NCBI RefSeq assembly: GCF_019145235.1
Contig: NZ_JAHSTV010000007.1
Coordinates: 1 to 64,000, forward strand
DNA length: 64,000 bases
Source of the DNA: Pseudomonas farris
GTDB lineage: Bacteria; Pseudomonadota; Gammaproteobacteria; Pseudomonadales; Pseudomonadaceae
Direction of reading: 5' to 3'
This document shows positions 28,433 through 37,269 of this stretch, one piece after another (the first letter of the stretch is position 1; every line of letters starts with the position of its first letter). Made by a program: the position numbers and the translations under genes. Below the pieces are notes generated by a model. It saw only the letters and a list, made by a program, of their open reading frames with translations, made no database searches and was not told where the DNA came from.

Positions 28433-29872
28433 TCACGCCGCACCAGCAGAATGATGTGCAGCCGCTGCTAATGCCAACCGCTCTTCCCGCTTCTTGCGAG
28501 TGATCCAATAAACGAAGTAACACCACGCGATAAACGGAAGTCCGAAGTAAAGCGCCACTCGCTGCTCAGGATCAAAAGCAATGCCGACGCAGGCCAGCAA
28601 GCAACACAACAGAGCACCAATAGGAACCCAAGGGTAGCCGCGCACACGAAAATGCAGATCCTCAACTCGCCCGCCATTGGCGACATATTGGCGTCGGAAG
28701 GCGATTTGGCTCGCAGCGATGCTCATCCAGACGATCACCACCGCGAGACCCGAAATCGACACCAGAGCCAAGTAAACCGTATCAGGGGCAAGCACGCTGC
28801 TGAGCAGCGACGCCATCGCACCCGCCATACTCAAAACGATCGCATTAACCGGCGTGCCCTGGCGCGAAAGCCTGGCGTAGCGCTTAGGCATGTGCCCTTG
28901 ATCACTCAATGTCCAAAGCATGCGCGAAGCCGCATACAGTCCTGAGTTAGCGGCGGATATCAGGGCCGTGAGAATGACGAAGTTCATAATGTCAGCTGAA
29001 TATGGGATGCCAATCAGCTCGAACACCATCACGAACGGACTTTCTATAACGCCCGCCTGCTCTCGGGGCAATAAGGTAGCAAGTACGAAAATCGTGCCCA
29101 CGAAGAACAGCGCCAGACGTACCACCGTCGTCCGTATCGCCTTGGGTACGCTGGTCTGAGGATCTTGCGCTTCACCTGCCGCAATCCCGATAAGCTCAGT
29201 TCCGGAAAATGCAAAGGAGACAGCTAGAAGTGTCATCGCAATGGGTAAGAACCCTGTCGGGAAAAGCCCTTCACGGGTAAAGTTCGAGAGCCCGGCACCT
29301 TGCAAATGCTGTACTTGGAAGAGACCGCAAATAGCCCCACCACCAATGACGATAAACGTGATAACAGTCAGAACTTTAATCAGCGAAAGCCAGAATTCAG
29401 TCTCCGCAAACAAACGAACAGATACAACGTTGCTTAAAAAGACTGCAATGGCAAAAAACGCGCTCCAGATCCAGACCGGTGTATCAGGGAACCACCGAAC
29501 CATCAGGATGCCCGCAGCCGTAAACTCAGAGCCAATAGCGACTGCCCAAGTGAGCCAATATAGCCAGGCCACCGTATAGCCCGTACCTGGGCCCAGGTAT
29601 CGAGTTGCGTAGCTACTGAAAGATCCGGTTTCTGGCATCTGTACCGCTAATTCACCGAGACAGACCATTACCAAATACACCATCACCGCACCGATGATGT
29701 AAGCAATCACTGCGCCGAGCGGCCCAGCCTGATTAACGGTGTAGCCGGAGGTAAGGAATAATCCCGTACCGATTACACCGCCCAACGCCAACATAACAAT
29801 GTGGCGGGTTTGCATTTCTTTCTTGAAATTTAAGGCTGGATCGGACTGATCATTTTTTGTTTGGATAGTCAT
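28433..29872 (-). CDS. Amino-acid permease of the MmuP (S-methylmethionine) type
   Basis: The start is taken at MTIQTKNDQ (29872), giving 479 residues and twelve membrane spans. The sequence follows E. coli MmuP closely from memory: [59 protein letters not shown] and [18 protein letters not shown] all have near-identical counterparts. MmuP imports S-methylmethionine; relatives in the amino-acid transporter (AAT) family carry other amino acids. It is probably the uptake step of the cluster. The substrate may be S-methylmethionine, homoserine or methionine; the sequence alone cannot decide. Confidence 0.88.
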   Translation of the reverse strand: MTIQTKNDQSDPALNFKKEMQTRHIVMLALGGVIGTGLFLTSGYTVNQAGPLGAVIAYIIGAVMVYLVMVCLGELAVQMPETGSFSSYATRYLGPGTGYTVAWLYWLTWAVAIGSEFTAAGILMVRWFPDTPVWIWSAFFAIAVFLSNVVSVRLFAETEFWLSLIKVLTVITFIVIGGGAICGLFQVQHLQGAGLSNFTREGLFPTGFLPIAMTLLAVSFAFSGTELIGIAAGEAQDPQTSVPKAIRTTVVRLALFFVGTIFVLATLLPREQAGVIESPFVMVFELIGIPYSADIMNFVILTALISAANSGLYAASRMLWTLSDQGHMPKRYARLSRQGTPVNAIVLSMAGAMASLLSSVLAPDTVYLALVSISGLAVVIVWMSIAASQIAFRRQYVANGGRVEDLHFRVRGYPWVPIGALLCCLLACVGIAFDPEQRVALYFGLPFIAWCYFVYWITRKKREERLALAAAAHHSAGAA

Positions 29873-30012
29873 CGCTATGTTCTCATGAAATGCACGGACA
29901 AATATTTCTTGTAACCGACTATTAGGCAGCACAATTAAATTGTCGCTAGTTGTTATTGTTTTCACTATTCATGAAGGACGATCCGATCATAAAATCGGAA
30001 GTCTTACCGAGT

Positions 30013-31281
30013 TCAGGTTCCCACCTCGGTGAAACGCTCGGTTGTGCCAGCATGGAGGATTGCATCACCTTGTTTACTGCGAACTAACGCAAATGCTTGT
30101 TTAAGGTCAGCCAACAAGTCGGCCGTATCTTCAATACCCACGGAGACCCTGACCAAGCCCTCGGAAATCCCAAGTGCCTCCCGTTCCTCCAAGGTGTTTT
30201 CCACGTGGCTGGTTGTCCGTGCCGGCCCGTAGATGGTTTCAACCGCTCCCAGGTTGCCCGCACGATGTGCATATTTGAGCAGCGGTAACAAACGAGTCAC
30301 TGTGTCCATGCCCCCCACCAGCACAAAGCTGACAATTGCGCCAAATCCGCGCATTTGCGAACGGGCAATGACATGACCTCGATGTTGAGGAAGTCCCGGA
30401 TAGTTCACAGATTCCACCAAGGGCTCGGTGCATAGGTACTCGGCCAGTACTTGTGCGCTCGCCTGTTGCTGGCGAAGACGCAAAGCCAGAGTCTTGATGC
30501 CCCGGATGATGAGATAAGCCGAGAACGGGTCCAGCGAGGCCCCATTGATTTCGCGGTAATGACGAACTTGAGACATGAGATGCTCGGTGCCGCAGACCAC
30601 ACCGCCAAGCACATCGCCATGACCGGACAGGAACTTGGTAGCACTGTGCACTACCACATCAACCCCAAGAGCAAGGGGATTCTGATTCAAAGGCGTCGCG
30701 AACGTATTGTCTGCTATGACCAAAGCCCCAACACGCTTCGCCGTCGCCACGAGACGTCGGATATCCAGAACCTTGAGTGTTGGATTCGTCGGGGTTTCCA
30801 GGTAGAGGACATTGCAGCCTTTAGCGATCTCATGCTCGATAGCTTCTATATCGAGGGTATCGCAAAGCATGACCTCGACTCCCATGCGAGGGAGAAACTC
30901 TTCAAAGATTTTGTTTGTGCCACCGTAGCTGTCGCGGGTAGAAACCACACGCTGACCACAGGACAGGAAGGTATGCAGCACACCACTGATGGCAGCCATC
31001 CCGGTACTGAAAGCGACAGCCGATTCAGCGCTTTCCAGCTCGCAAAGTTTGTCTTCCAGGACAGTGACAGTTGGGTTACCCATGCGGCTGTAAATGAAGC
31101 CAGGTTCTTTACCCAATGCCACGTCATACCATTCATCGATGTCATGGTAACCGTAGGCGGCGCTGACTACGATGGGAGTCTGGGTGGCGTTGTAGGGATG
31201 TTGAACTTGCTCCCCGCCCCAAACCACTCGCGTCCCCAAACCAGCATTCTGGCTCTGACCGGGTTTTATCTTGTCATCCAT
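30013..31281 (-). CDS. Cys/Met-metabolism PLP enzyme (cystathionine gamma-synthase/lyase family)
   Basis: 422 residues counted from MDDKIKPGQ at 31281; a start five codons earlier is possible. Family landmarks: YSRMGNPT (64-71), the SAVAFSTGMAAIS PLP-phosphate segment, LYLETPTNPTLKV, ADNTFATP and the PLP lysine Lys216 in HSATKFLSGHGD. The YGGT stretch (119-122) has Gly where methionine gamma-lyases carry their conserved Cys, so this is closer to cystathionine gamma-synthase/lyase or O-acylhomoserine enzymes. As the upstream gene of the cluster it may carry out gamma-elimination or gamma-replacement on the imported compound, releasing homoserine or 2-oxobutyrate. The exact reaction is unknown. 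Confidence 0.88.
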   Translation of the reverse strand: MDDKIKPGQSQNAGLGTRVVWGGEQVQHPYNATQTPIVVSAAYGYHDIDEWYDVALGKEPGFIYSRMGNPTVTVLEDKLCELESAESAVAFSTGMAAISGVLHTFLSCGQRVVSTRDSYGGTNKIFEEFLPRMGVEVMLCDTLDIEAIEHEIAKGCNVLYLETPTNPTLKVLDIRRLVATAKRVGALVIADNTFATPLNQNPLALGVDVVVHSATKFLSGHGDVLGGVVCGTEHLMSQVRHYREINGASLDPFSAYLIIRGIKTLALRLRQQQASAQVLAEYLCTEPLVESVNYPGLPQHRGHVIARSQMRGFGAIVSFVLVGGMDTVTRLLPLLKYAHRAGNLGAVETIYGPARTTSHVENTLEEREALGISEGLVRVSVGIEDTADLLADLKQAFALVRSKQGDAILHAGTTERFTEVGT

Positions 31282-31632
31282 AAATTTATCTCGCATCGAT
31301 GAAACACAGATGTGTTCCGATTGGGCTTGCGATGACTATATGGAAGGCTTGATCGTGTGAAAAATCATGTTATCTGGGGCTAAGGGGGGCTTTTTTTAAT
31401 GGATGAACGACAGAAAAGGGCTTGATGGCACAAATGTGTGTGAAGGATGTATTGGCCCGTCTGCCAACGTATCAAGCGAATGAAATTGCCGGGCTACTGC
31501 CACATAGGCATCGTCGGTGACCCTATGAAGGTCGGGGGCAGATGGTCATGGCAGGAGAGCGCTGGCCGCTATTGCTGCCGCATAACTGGCAACCGCCTAG
31601 ACTGGGTTAACTCACTAACCGAAGGACATAAA
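31282..31632. other. 351-base gap between divergent genes
   Basis: It holds the leader of the PLP-enzyme gene (minus strand) and that of the kinase-like gene (plus strand). A homopolymeric stretch (GGGGGGCTTTTTTT near 31384-31398) is present. In-frame extensions of the kinase-like frame back to 31447 lack a ribosome site, and I see no other gene. Confidence 0.5.
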
Positions 31633-32145
31633 ATGCTCATTGTCTTCAGCGGCCTTCCGGGTACCGGAAAGACGACTATCGCAAGTGACCTTGCCACCAG
31701 AACAAGTGCTGTGTATCTGCGGATCGACACGATTGAGCAGGCTATCCGAAATTCCGGTGCTCTGGCACAAGACGTGGGGCGGAGCGGTTACATGGTCGCT
31801 AATGAGCTTGCTCTGAGCAATCTTCGCTTTGGCAGCACAGTCATAGTCGACTGCGTTAACCCAGTAATCGAAAGCCGAAAGGCGTGGAGCGAAATAGCCA
31901 CACGCTCTGGCGCTCCATTAGTGAATATCCAGGTGGTTTGCTCTGATATACATGAACACCGCAGACGGGTAGAAACCAGAAAGATTGATATTCCCGGGCT
32001 GACGCCACCAACCTGGCAGTCTGTATTGGATCATGAATATGAGGGGTGGGATAACGCCCCGTTTAATATAGACACAGCCCTGACATCTCCAGCGGAGGCA
32101 GTGGCAATGATCACCAAACGATTTTTATCCGGAAGCCCAACGTAG
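31633..32145 (+). CDS. P-loop kinase-like protein
   Basis: 170 residues starting at MLIVFSGLPGTGKTT (GAAGGA site upstream; the longer frame from 31447 lacks one). GLPGTGKTT is a Walker A motif; VDCVNPV follows a later strand, and the C-terminal half has the arginine-rich lid-like stretch EHRRRVETRK. The protein belongs to the small AAA_33/zeta-toxin or gluconate/APS-kinase-like group that phosphorylates small molecules. The substrate is unknown; no antitoxin gene is adjacent. Confidence 0.78.
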   Translation: MLIVFSGLPGTGKTTIASDLATRTSAVYLRIDTIEQAIRNSGALAQDVGRSGYMVANELALSNLRFGSTVIVDCVNPVIESRKAWSEIATRSGAPLVNIQVVCSDIHEHRRRVETRKIDIPGLTPPTWQSVLDHEYEGWDNAPFNIDTALTSPAEAVAMITKRFLSGSPT

Positions 32146-32289
32146 CAAGGTGTGATCAACCGACGCGCCGCCCTTCACTGATGCAACAGCAGTTGCCCGA
32201 TCTCACTCGTTCGCTGTGTCGGCAGGCGTGTGGAGCGAATCACAGCCGGATGTCTTAAAATCGTCAGCTTTCATAATTACCGGGGCTCA

Positions 32290-32313
32290 GCGAGGCTGAA
32301 ATCTTAGCCTCGC
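32290..32313. terminator. Hairpin between convergent genes
   Basis: An 8-base perfect inverted repeat (GCGAGGCT and AGCCTCGC) with an 8-base loop lies between the kinase-like gene and the convergent LysE-type gene. No long T-run follows on either strand, so termination strength is uncertain. Confidence 0.45.
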
Positions 32314-32331
32314 GACGCCAATATACTGATC

Positions 32332-32958
32332 CTATTTTTGGCTGAGTGCCGCTATCGATACTCCCGAAGCAACGAAGGTGAGTCCTGCCCCTACGTTCAG
32401 GCCATTTACCAGTCGTGGCCTCTGACGCAAAAATCGGGACAGTGCAGTGGCAAATACGCCCATAAGTGCGAATCCCACTGCCGTCAGTGCGGCAAACCAT
32501 ATGCCGTACACCAGCATCTGCACGCTCACTGAGCCGCGTTGTGGGTCGACGAATTGAGGGATGAACGCAAGAACGAAAAACCCGGGCTTCGGATTGAGTG
32601 CTGCCGAGAGTAATCCTGTGAGGAAAATGCTCGGCAGTGATTGCCGAGTCGTTGGCTGGAAGCTAATCAGGCTACGAGAGCGTAGGACCTTTATGCCAAG
32701 CCAAAGTAGATAACCGGCGCCGATGAGCTTGACGACCCAGAAGGCAACTGCAGACGTCTGCATAAGCAAAGTCAGTCCGAGTGAAGCGGTTGCCACATGA
32801 AAGAGAATTCCCGCCCCGGATGCCATGCCCGATACGATAGCGGCTATCCTGCCCTGACTGAGTCCTCGGCCTACGGCCAGCAGATTGTCCGGGCCTGGTG
32901 CGAGTACCAATAGCAAGCACGCGGCAGTATAGGCAAACCAGATATTGATCGGAAACAC
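32332..32958 (-). CDS. LysE/RhtB family amino-acid exporter
   Basis: I choose the GTG at 32958, preceded by AAGGAG at good spacing, which gives the usual family length of 208 residues; an upstream ATG at 32991 is less likely. The signature APGPDNLLAVGRGLSQG follows the first span, and the central AALNPKPGFFVLAFIPQFV is conserved. About six spans; predicted amino-acid efflux. The LysR gene upstream on the same strand may regulate it. Confidence 0.88.
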   Translation of the reverse strand: MFPINIWFAYTAACLLLVLAPGPDNLLAVGRGLSQGRIAAIVSGMASGAGILFHVATASLGLTLLMQTSAVAFWVVKLIGAGYLLWLGIKVLRSRSLISFQPTTRQSLPSIFLTGLLSAALNPKPGFFVLAFIPQFVDPQRGSVSVQMLVYGIWFAALTAVGFALMGVFATALSRFLRQRPRLVNGLNVGAGLTFVASGVSIAALSQK

Positions 32959-33101
32959 GGCATTCTCCTTAAGCGTCACCGAGGCATCCATCCTCACGTA
33001 GCGCCAGACTGTGCCCCTACCAGATTGCAAAGTCAAAGCCACTGAATTTGAGAAGATGTATTTGCCCTTATTCACCCATTTCGGGGCGCCTCCCCCAAGG
33101 G

Positions 33102-33983
33102 CTAATCTTCGACACTTTCTATGGAAATGGCTTCAAGCAGCACCTGCTCCAGGATGACAAAAAAACATTTGATGTGAGCCTGTTTCAACGCCTGCGGCCG
33201 GGTCACCAGATAGACCTCCATATCTGGAAGCTGGATATCCGGGAATAGCTCGATCAGGTCCTTCGCCAGAATACAGGGCAGCACTGCCACGCCCATACCT
33301 CGCTTCACCGATTCGAGCTGAGCCGCGAACGAGTTCACGCTGATCTGCATGCGTTCCAGGCCCGCCGCCTTTGCCACACACATTTGCGGCAACATATCCA
33401 GCGGAGGAAGCAAGGCAATATTGACCGCAGTGGCCGGCGTCACTCCTGGAAACCGCTTCAGATAACCTGCATCGGCGAAGACACCGTAAGCGAGCCTGCC
33501 TATGGGGCGATAAATCAGCGACGGCTCGCCCAGATGAGCTGTGCGTACTGCAATGTCTGCGGCGCCGCGGACAATCTTGTGAAAGTCGGCTGTTATCAGC
33601 AATTCCACCGAGCATCGCGGGTGCACAGAGGTGAAGCGACTCGCGGCCTCGAGCACGCAAGAAGAGAACCCCTCCCCTGCACTGACCACGACAGTGCCAG
33701 ATAGCTCTGTGTGTAGCTCGGACATGCCCGTAACGGTTTGACGCCTCAAGCCCGCTTCTGCAGCCAGGGCAACGTCCACGAGGGATTGGCCTCGCGGGGT
33801 CAACCAGCATCCTTCAACTCCCCGCTCGACGAGTGGCTCGCCAAGTGCACCTTCAAGTTGGGTCAGCCGTCGCGACACAGTAGACGCCGCGATCCCCAGC
33901 AATTGGCCGGCCTGAAGAAAGCTGCCACGTCGCGAGACTGCCAACAGCAGACGAAGATCGTCCCAGTTTGCTTGCAAAGCCAT
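33102..33983 (-). CDS. LysR family transcriptional regulator
   Basis: 293 residues. The N-terminal helix-turn-helix (WDDLRLLLAVSRRGSFLQAG, then IAASTVSRRLTQLE) is followed by an effector-binding domain. It is divergent from the NTF2-like/SDR gene pair across a 121-base region containing a 16-base palindrome, and it lies upstream of a LysE exporter on its own strand. Either side could be its target. The palindrome in the divergent region favours the NTF2-like/SDR genes. Confidence 0.9.
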   Translation of the reverse strand: MALQANWDDLRLLLAVSRRGSFLQAGQLLGIAASTVSRRLTQLEGALGEPLVERGVEGCWLTPRGQSLVDVALAAEAGLRRQTVTGMSELHTELSGTVVVSAGEGFSSCVLEAASRFTSVHPRCSVELLITADFHKIVRGAADIAVRTAHLGEPSLIYRPIGRLAYGVFADAGYLKRFPGVTPATAVNIALLPPLDMLPQMCVAKAAGLERMQISVNSFAAQLESVKRGMGVAVLPCILAKDLIELFPDIQLPDMEVYLVTRPQALKQAHIKCFFVILEQVLLEAISIESVED

Positions 33984-34001
33984 GCTTCATATCTTCCCTG
34001 A

Positions 34002-34017
34002 TTTGCAAATTTGCAAA
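34002..34017. promoter_or_regulatory. 16-base palindrome in a LysR divergent region
   Basis: TTTGCAAATTTGCAAA is a perfect palindrome 19 bases upstream of the LysR start codon, between it and the NTF2-like gene. A partial copy (TTGCAAAGCC) occurs at 33972-33981 and again at 34011-34020. LysR proteins commonly bind such sites in divergent intergenic regions, so this is a good operator candidate. Confidence 0.5.
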
Positions 34018-34104
34018 GCCATTATGCAGCAGTCGCTGTTTTTCGGCAGAGGCCTCAAAGGTATATCTACAAGCCCTCGAAACGAATGGAATGGAACGGA
34101 CTGT

Positions 34105-34521
34105 ATGACTACTGGCCCCAACGACTTTGCGGAACGCGCCGCCAGCGCCTTCAATCGCCGTGATGTGGAAGCGATGCTGACGCTGGTTTGCGAAGACTTC
34201 ATCTACTTCGATGGGATGGGGATGCAAACCGGTCGCGAATCCATGCGCAAACGAGAAACCGCATTACTCGAAGCCTTCCCCGATGCCCAGCTGACCTTCA
34301 GCCCATTTGCCGTCGATAACGATCGTTTAGCACTGACCGCCTTCCTGACCGGCACCTTCACCGCACCATTAGTGATGCCGGACCGGGTGATTCCACCCCA
34401 TGGCCGCCATATTGCCGTGTACTACGCCGCACACTTCACCTTCAAAGACGGGCTGGCCATCCGTGAAGAGGCCTTCTTCGACAGTGCGGTGTTGATGTCA
34501 TTTTTTAGCCGATCAGAGTGA
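34105..34521 (+). CDS. NTF2-like/SnoaL-type small protein
   Basis: 138 residues starting at MTTGPNDFAERAASAFNRRD (the in-frame extension to 33982 overlaps the LysR leader). The sequence has the cone-shaped NTF2 pattern: an opening helix, VCEDFIYFDGMGMQTGRESM, then strands with AAHFTFKDGLAIREEAFFD. SnoaL/ketosteroid-isomerase-like proteins bind or isomerise hydrophobic small molecules. It is followed after 10 bases by a sugar/flavonol-type reductase, likely in the same operon. Confidence 0.8.
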   Translation: MTTGPNDFAERAASAFNRRDVEAMLTLVCEDFIYFDGMGMQTGRESMRKRETALLEAFPDAQLTFSPFAVDNDRLALTAFLTGTFTAPLVMPDRVIPPHGRHIAVYYAAHFTFKDGLAIREEAFFDSAVLMSFFSRSE

Positions 34522-34531
34522 GGGTTGACCT

Positions 34532-35596
34532 ATGCATAGTACATTCGTCACTGGCGCGACCGGCTTGTTGGGCAACAACCTGGTGCGAGAACTGGTCGCT
34601 CGAGGCTGCGCGGTCAAAGCCCTGGTTCGCTCAAGAGCCAAAGGTGAACAACAATTCAAGCATTTGCAGGGTGTGGAACTGGTCGTTGGTGACATGGCCG
34701 ATGTCGACGCGTTCGCAACGGCGCTGCAAGGCTGCGATACGGTGTTTCACACCGCCGCGTTCTTTCGCGACAACTACAAGGGCGGCAGTCACTGGAAGGA
34801 ACTCGAAAAGATTAACGTGGAGGGTACGCGGCGCCTGCTTGCCCAGGCCTACAACGCCGGTATCCGACGCTTCATCCACACGTCTTCCATTGCCGTGCTC
34901 GACGGCGCACCCGGCACGTCAATCGATGAAACTTGCCTGCGGGCCGACGCCGATGCGGATGACTACTACCGTAGCAAGATCCTCGCCGACCGCGTCGTCT
35001 TGTCGTTCCTGGAACGCCATCCCAAGATGCATGCCTGCATGGTTCTGCCTGGCTGGATGTGGGGCCCTGCCGACATGGGCCCGACCTCCTCGGGACAGTT
35101 GGTTAACGATGTCGTGCGTGGCAAATTGCCCGGACTGATCCCCGGTAGTTTCTCCGTTGTCGATGCTCGCGATGTGGCGTTGGCGCAAATTGCCGCTGCC
35201 AGACATGGACGGCGCGGTGAGCGCTATCTCGCGGCGGGCCGGCATATGACAATGCGTGAGCTGGTGCCTGTTCTGGGACGTATAGCGGGCGTCAAGACAC
35301 CCGTTCGACAACTACCACTGCCCTTTCTATACACCTTGGCGGCGGTGCAGGAGATCTATGCGCGTATTACCGGCAAGCCCATTCTGCTGAGCATGGCCAC
35401 GTTGCGCCTGTTGGTACGAGAGAAGGACCGCACCTGTTTCAACCACAGCAAGAGTGAACAAGAGCTTGGCCTGAGTTTCCGGCCGCTGGAGCTGACACTC
35501 ACTGACACCGTGGCGTGGTACCGCGATCACGATTGGTTTGAAAACAGTGCGCCTCCCACGCAGGAAAAACGCACATCCGTCATGGCCGACGACTGA
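34532..35596 (+). CDS. NAD-dependent epimerase/dehydratase-type reductase (extended SDR)
   Basis: 354 residues. TGATGLLGNNLVREL is the NAD(P)-binding motif; HTSSIAVL and YYRSK supply the catalytic Ser and Tyr-x-x-x-Lys pair. The protein resembles dihydroflavonol-4-reductase-like or 3-beta-hydroxysteroid-dehydrogenase-like extended SDRs. The substrate is unknown. It starts 10 bases after the NTF2-like gene; the pair probably acts on the same small molecule. Confidence 0.87.
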   Translation: MHSTFVTGATGLLGNNLVRELVARGCAVKALVRSRAKGEQQFKHLQGVELVVGDMADVDAFATALQGCDTVFHTAAFFRDNYKGGSHWKELEKINVEGTRRLLAQAYNAGIRRFIHTSSIAVLDGAPGTSIDETCLRADADADDYYRSKILADRVVLSFLERHPKMHACMVLPGWMWGPADMGPTSSGQLVNDVVRGKLPGLIPGSFSVVDARDVALAQIAAARHGRRGERYLAAGRHMTMRELVPVLGRIAGVKTPVRQLPLPFLYTLAAVQEIYARITGKPILLSMATLRLLVREKDRTCFNHSKSEQELGLSFRPLELTLTDTVAWYRDHDWFENSAPPTQEKRTSVMADD

Positions 35597-35664
35597 CTTT
35601 CACAGATAAGATTACCGTCGAGTCCCACATTCACCGCATACCAGGACAAGGACGTAAACATACT

Positions 35665-36228
35665 GTGAGTAGGAAAATAATCCTGATGCGTCACGGCCAG
35701 CCAAAGTTGGTCGCAACCGACAAAATGTCAGCGCTCGATATGAAAGACTGGATCGAACAATACAACCGGTCCGAAATCACCAACCAACCCGTCCCGGACG
35801 CCAGCATGCAGCTCGCCGCATCCGCCACGGTGATTGTCTCAAGCAACGCGCCTCGTGCGCTGACTTCCGTCCAGGCTCTTGGCCTGAAACCCGCCCTCGT
35901 CGACGCGCTTTTCTGTGAAGCGCAACTGCCTTATGGTCACTGGAAACTGCCACGGCTATCACCGTTTACCTGGGCATTTATCCTTCGAGTCTTATGGTTG
36001 TGCGGTTACTCACGCAGAGTCGAATCCGTCGCCACTGCAAAGATGCGCGCCAGCACGGCAGCTCAACGACTTCAGTCCCTTGCCAGCGAAGGACCGGTTC
36101 TGCTGCTCGGTCATGGCTTTATGAATCGAATGATTGCCAAACAATTGGTGGCAGATGGATGGACTCGGCAAAAACGTAACGGCAGCCAGTATTGGAGTGC
36201 GACGGTGTATCAATACGGCGGTGTTTAA
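35665..36228 (+). CDS. Histidine phosphatase family protein
   Basis: 187 residues with a GTG start (AAGGAC about 11 bases upstream). ILMRHGQPKL holds the catalytic RHG motif, and LLLGHGFMNRMIAKQL supplies the second catalytic histidine region. Members dephosphorylate phosphosugars, proteins or other small substrates. It is followed by the PchB-like gene after about 41 bases. Confidence 0.85.
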   Translation: MSRKIILMRHGQPKLVATDKMSALDMKDWIEQYNRSEITNQPVPDASMQLAASATVIVSSNAPRALTSVQALGLKPALVDALFCEAQLPYGHWKLPRLSPFTWAFILRVLWLCGYSRRVESVATAKMRASTAAQRLQSLASEGPVLLLGHGFMNRMIAKQLVADGWTRQKRNGSQYWSATVYQYGGV

Positions 36229-36269
36229 GAGATACCTCACGATCTTTTTCAGCAAACGGAGTCACTTAC

Positions 36270-36590
36270 ATGGAAGTCATCAATCAGTTGCAGCCCGCAG
36301 AGTGTGCAGGCATGGAGGACATCCGACGCGAAATCGATGCCCTTGATCAGGCCGTTATCAAGCTATTGGGCAAGCGTTTTCATTACGTGCTGGCGGCCTC
36401 GAAGTTCAAGACCTCAGCGACTTCGGTGCGTGCACCGGAGCGTTTCAAGGCGATGCTGGCGACACGTCGCGAGTGGGCTAAGGCCGAGGGCCTGAGCCCG
36501 GATGCAATCGAGAAGATGTACAGCGACCTGGTGAACCACTTCATTGCCGAAGAGATGAAACACTGGGCGGCTCATCAATCCGAAACCTGA
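36270..36590 (+). CDS. PchB-like chorismate mutase/isochorismate pyruvate lyase
   Basis: The start at 36270 (GGAG site) gives 106 residues, close to P. aeruginosa PchB (101). The AroQ-type three-helix pattern is clear: EDIRREIDALDQAVIKLLG, then YVLAASKFK, VRAPERFKAML, and the C-terminal NHFIAEEMKHW similar to PchB. PchB cleaves isochorismate to salicylate and pyruvate. No pchA-like isochorismate synthase or siderophore gene is adjacent, so the protein stands alone here. Chorismate mutase activity is the alternative. Confidence 0.82.
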   Translation: MEVINQLQPAECAGMEDIRREIDALDQAVIKLLGKRFHYVLAASKFKTSATSVRAPERFKAMLATRREWAKAEGLSPDAIEKMYSDLVNHFIAEEMKHWAAHQSET

Positions 36591-36603
36591 TTCTGATGTC
36601 CGG

Positions 36604-36670
36604 GCTGTCCGCTTTGGGTTGTGGATTCAACCGACCGATGCAGGTAAGAATCGGCCGAGAGCGGACAGTT
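36604..36670. repeat. Intergenic hairpin with a dispersed repeat core
   Basis: The outer arms CTGTCCGCT (about 36604-36613) and AGCGGACAG (about 36659-36668) are inverted repeats. Between them lies 36620-36641 (TGTGGATTCAACCGACCGAT and two further bases), whose reverse complement recurs with two mismatches at 56196-56217. I read it as a copy of a mobile or REP-like intergenic element. Confidence 0.5.
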
Positions 36671-36716
36671 GTTCCACTGCACAATTACCAAGTGGTTCTA
36701 CCAAGGAAGCGATCTT

Positions 36717-37217
36717 ATGAAACCCGTCAGAATTCGTACCCTACAAAGTACTGATGCTGAGGCGTTGCTGACCTTTGAAATGGACAATCGCGAGTGGTTC
36801 GAGCGTTTCATTGACGCGCGCGACGCTGCTTTTTACTCGGTGCAGGGCGTCGCCGGCCACATTGCGGCTTATTTATCTGACTTTGCCGCCGGAACCTGGC
36901 ACCCATTTGTCATCGAAGATGCTGACGGAAAAATAGTGGGTCGGGCGAACCTGAAAGGTATCGACATCTCCGAACGGTCGGCTGAAGTCGGCTATCGGAT
37001 TGCTCAAAGCGCTTGCGGACAGGGTCTGGCAACGTTGGCGGTGAAGCATCTGATCCAGGAGGCGCAGCTGCATTGGAACCTTAAACAACTGGTTGCCAAC
37101 GTATACGCTGCAAATATCGGCTCGGCAAAAGTGCTCAACCGGTGCGGCTTCTTGATTGAACCTATATCTGGGCAGGAAGGGACAGAGCACGAATATCGGT
37201 TTGGCCTTTTGATATAG
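36717..37217 (+). CDS. GNAT acetyltransferase (RimJ/RimL type)
   Basis: 166 residues from MKPVRIRTLQSTDAEALL (AAGGA site upstream). The acetyl-CoA-binding region reads VGYRIAQSACGQGLAT (R/QxxGxG/A-like), followed by NVYAANIGSAKVLNRCGF, the typical RimJ/RimL C-terminal motif. It may acetylate a protein N-terminus or a small molecule. It stands alone and converges with a LysE-type gene. Confidence 0.88.
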   Translation: MKPVRIRTLQSTDAEALLTFEMDNREWFERFIDARDAAFYSVQGVAGHIAAYLSDFAAGTWHPFVIEDADGKIVGRANLKGIDISERSAEVGYRIAQSACGQGLATLAVKHLIQEAQLHWNLKQLVANVYAANIGSAKVLNRCGFLIEPISGQEGTEHEYRFGLLI

Positions 37218-37269
37218 ATGAGTGACAGCAAGCTGTGACTTGCTTCGCCCTGCCCAGGCAATGTTCGAC

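Noticed and set aside
31633..32145. Zeta-type toxin of a toxin-antitoxin pair
   Set aside because: Only the P-loop is shared; no small antitoxin gene precedes it and the upstream sequence is non-coding.
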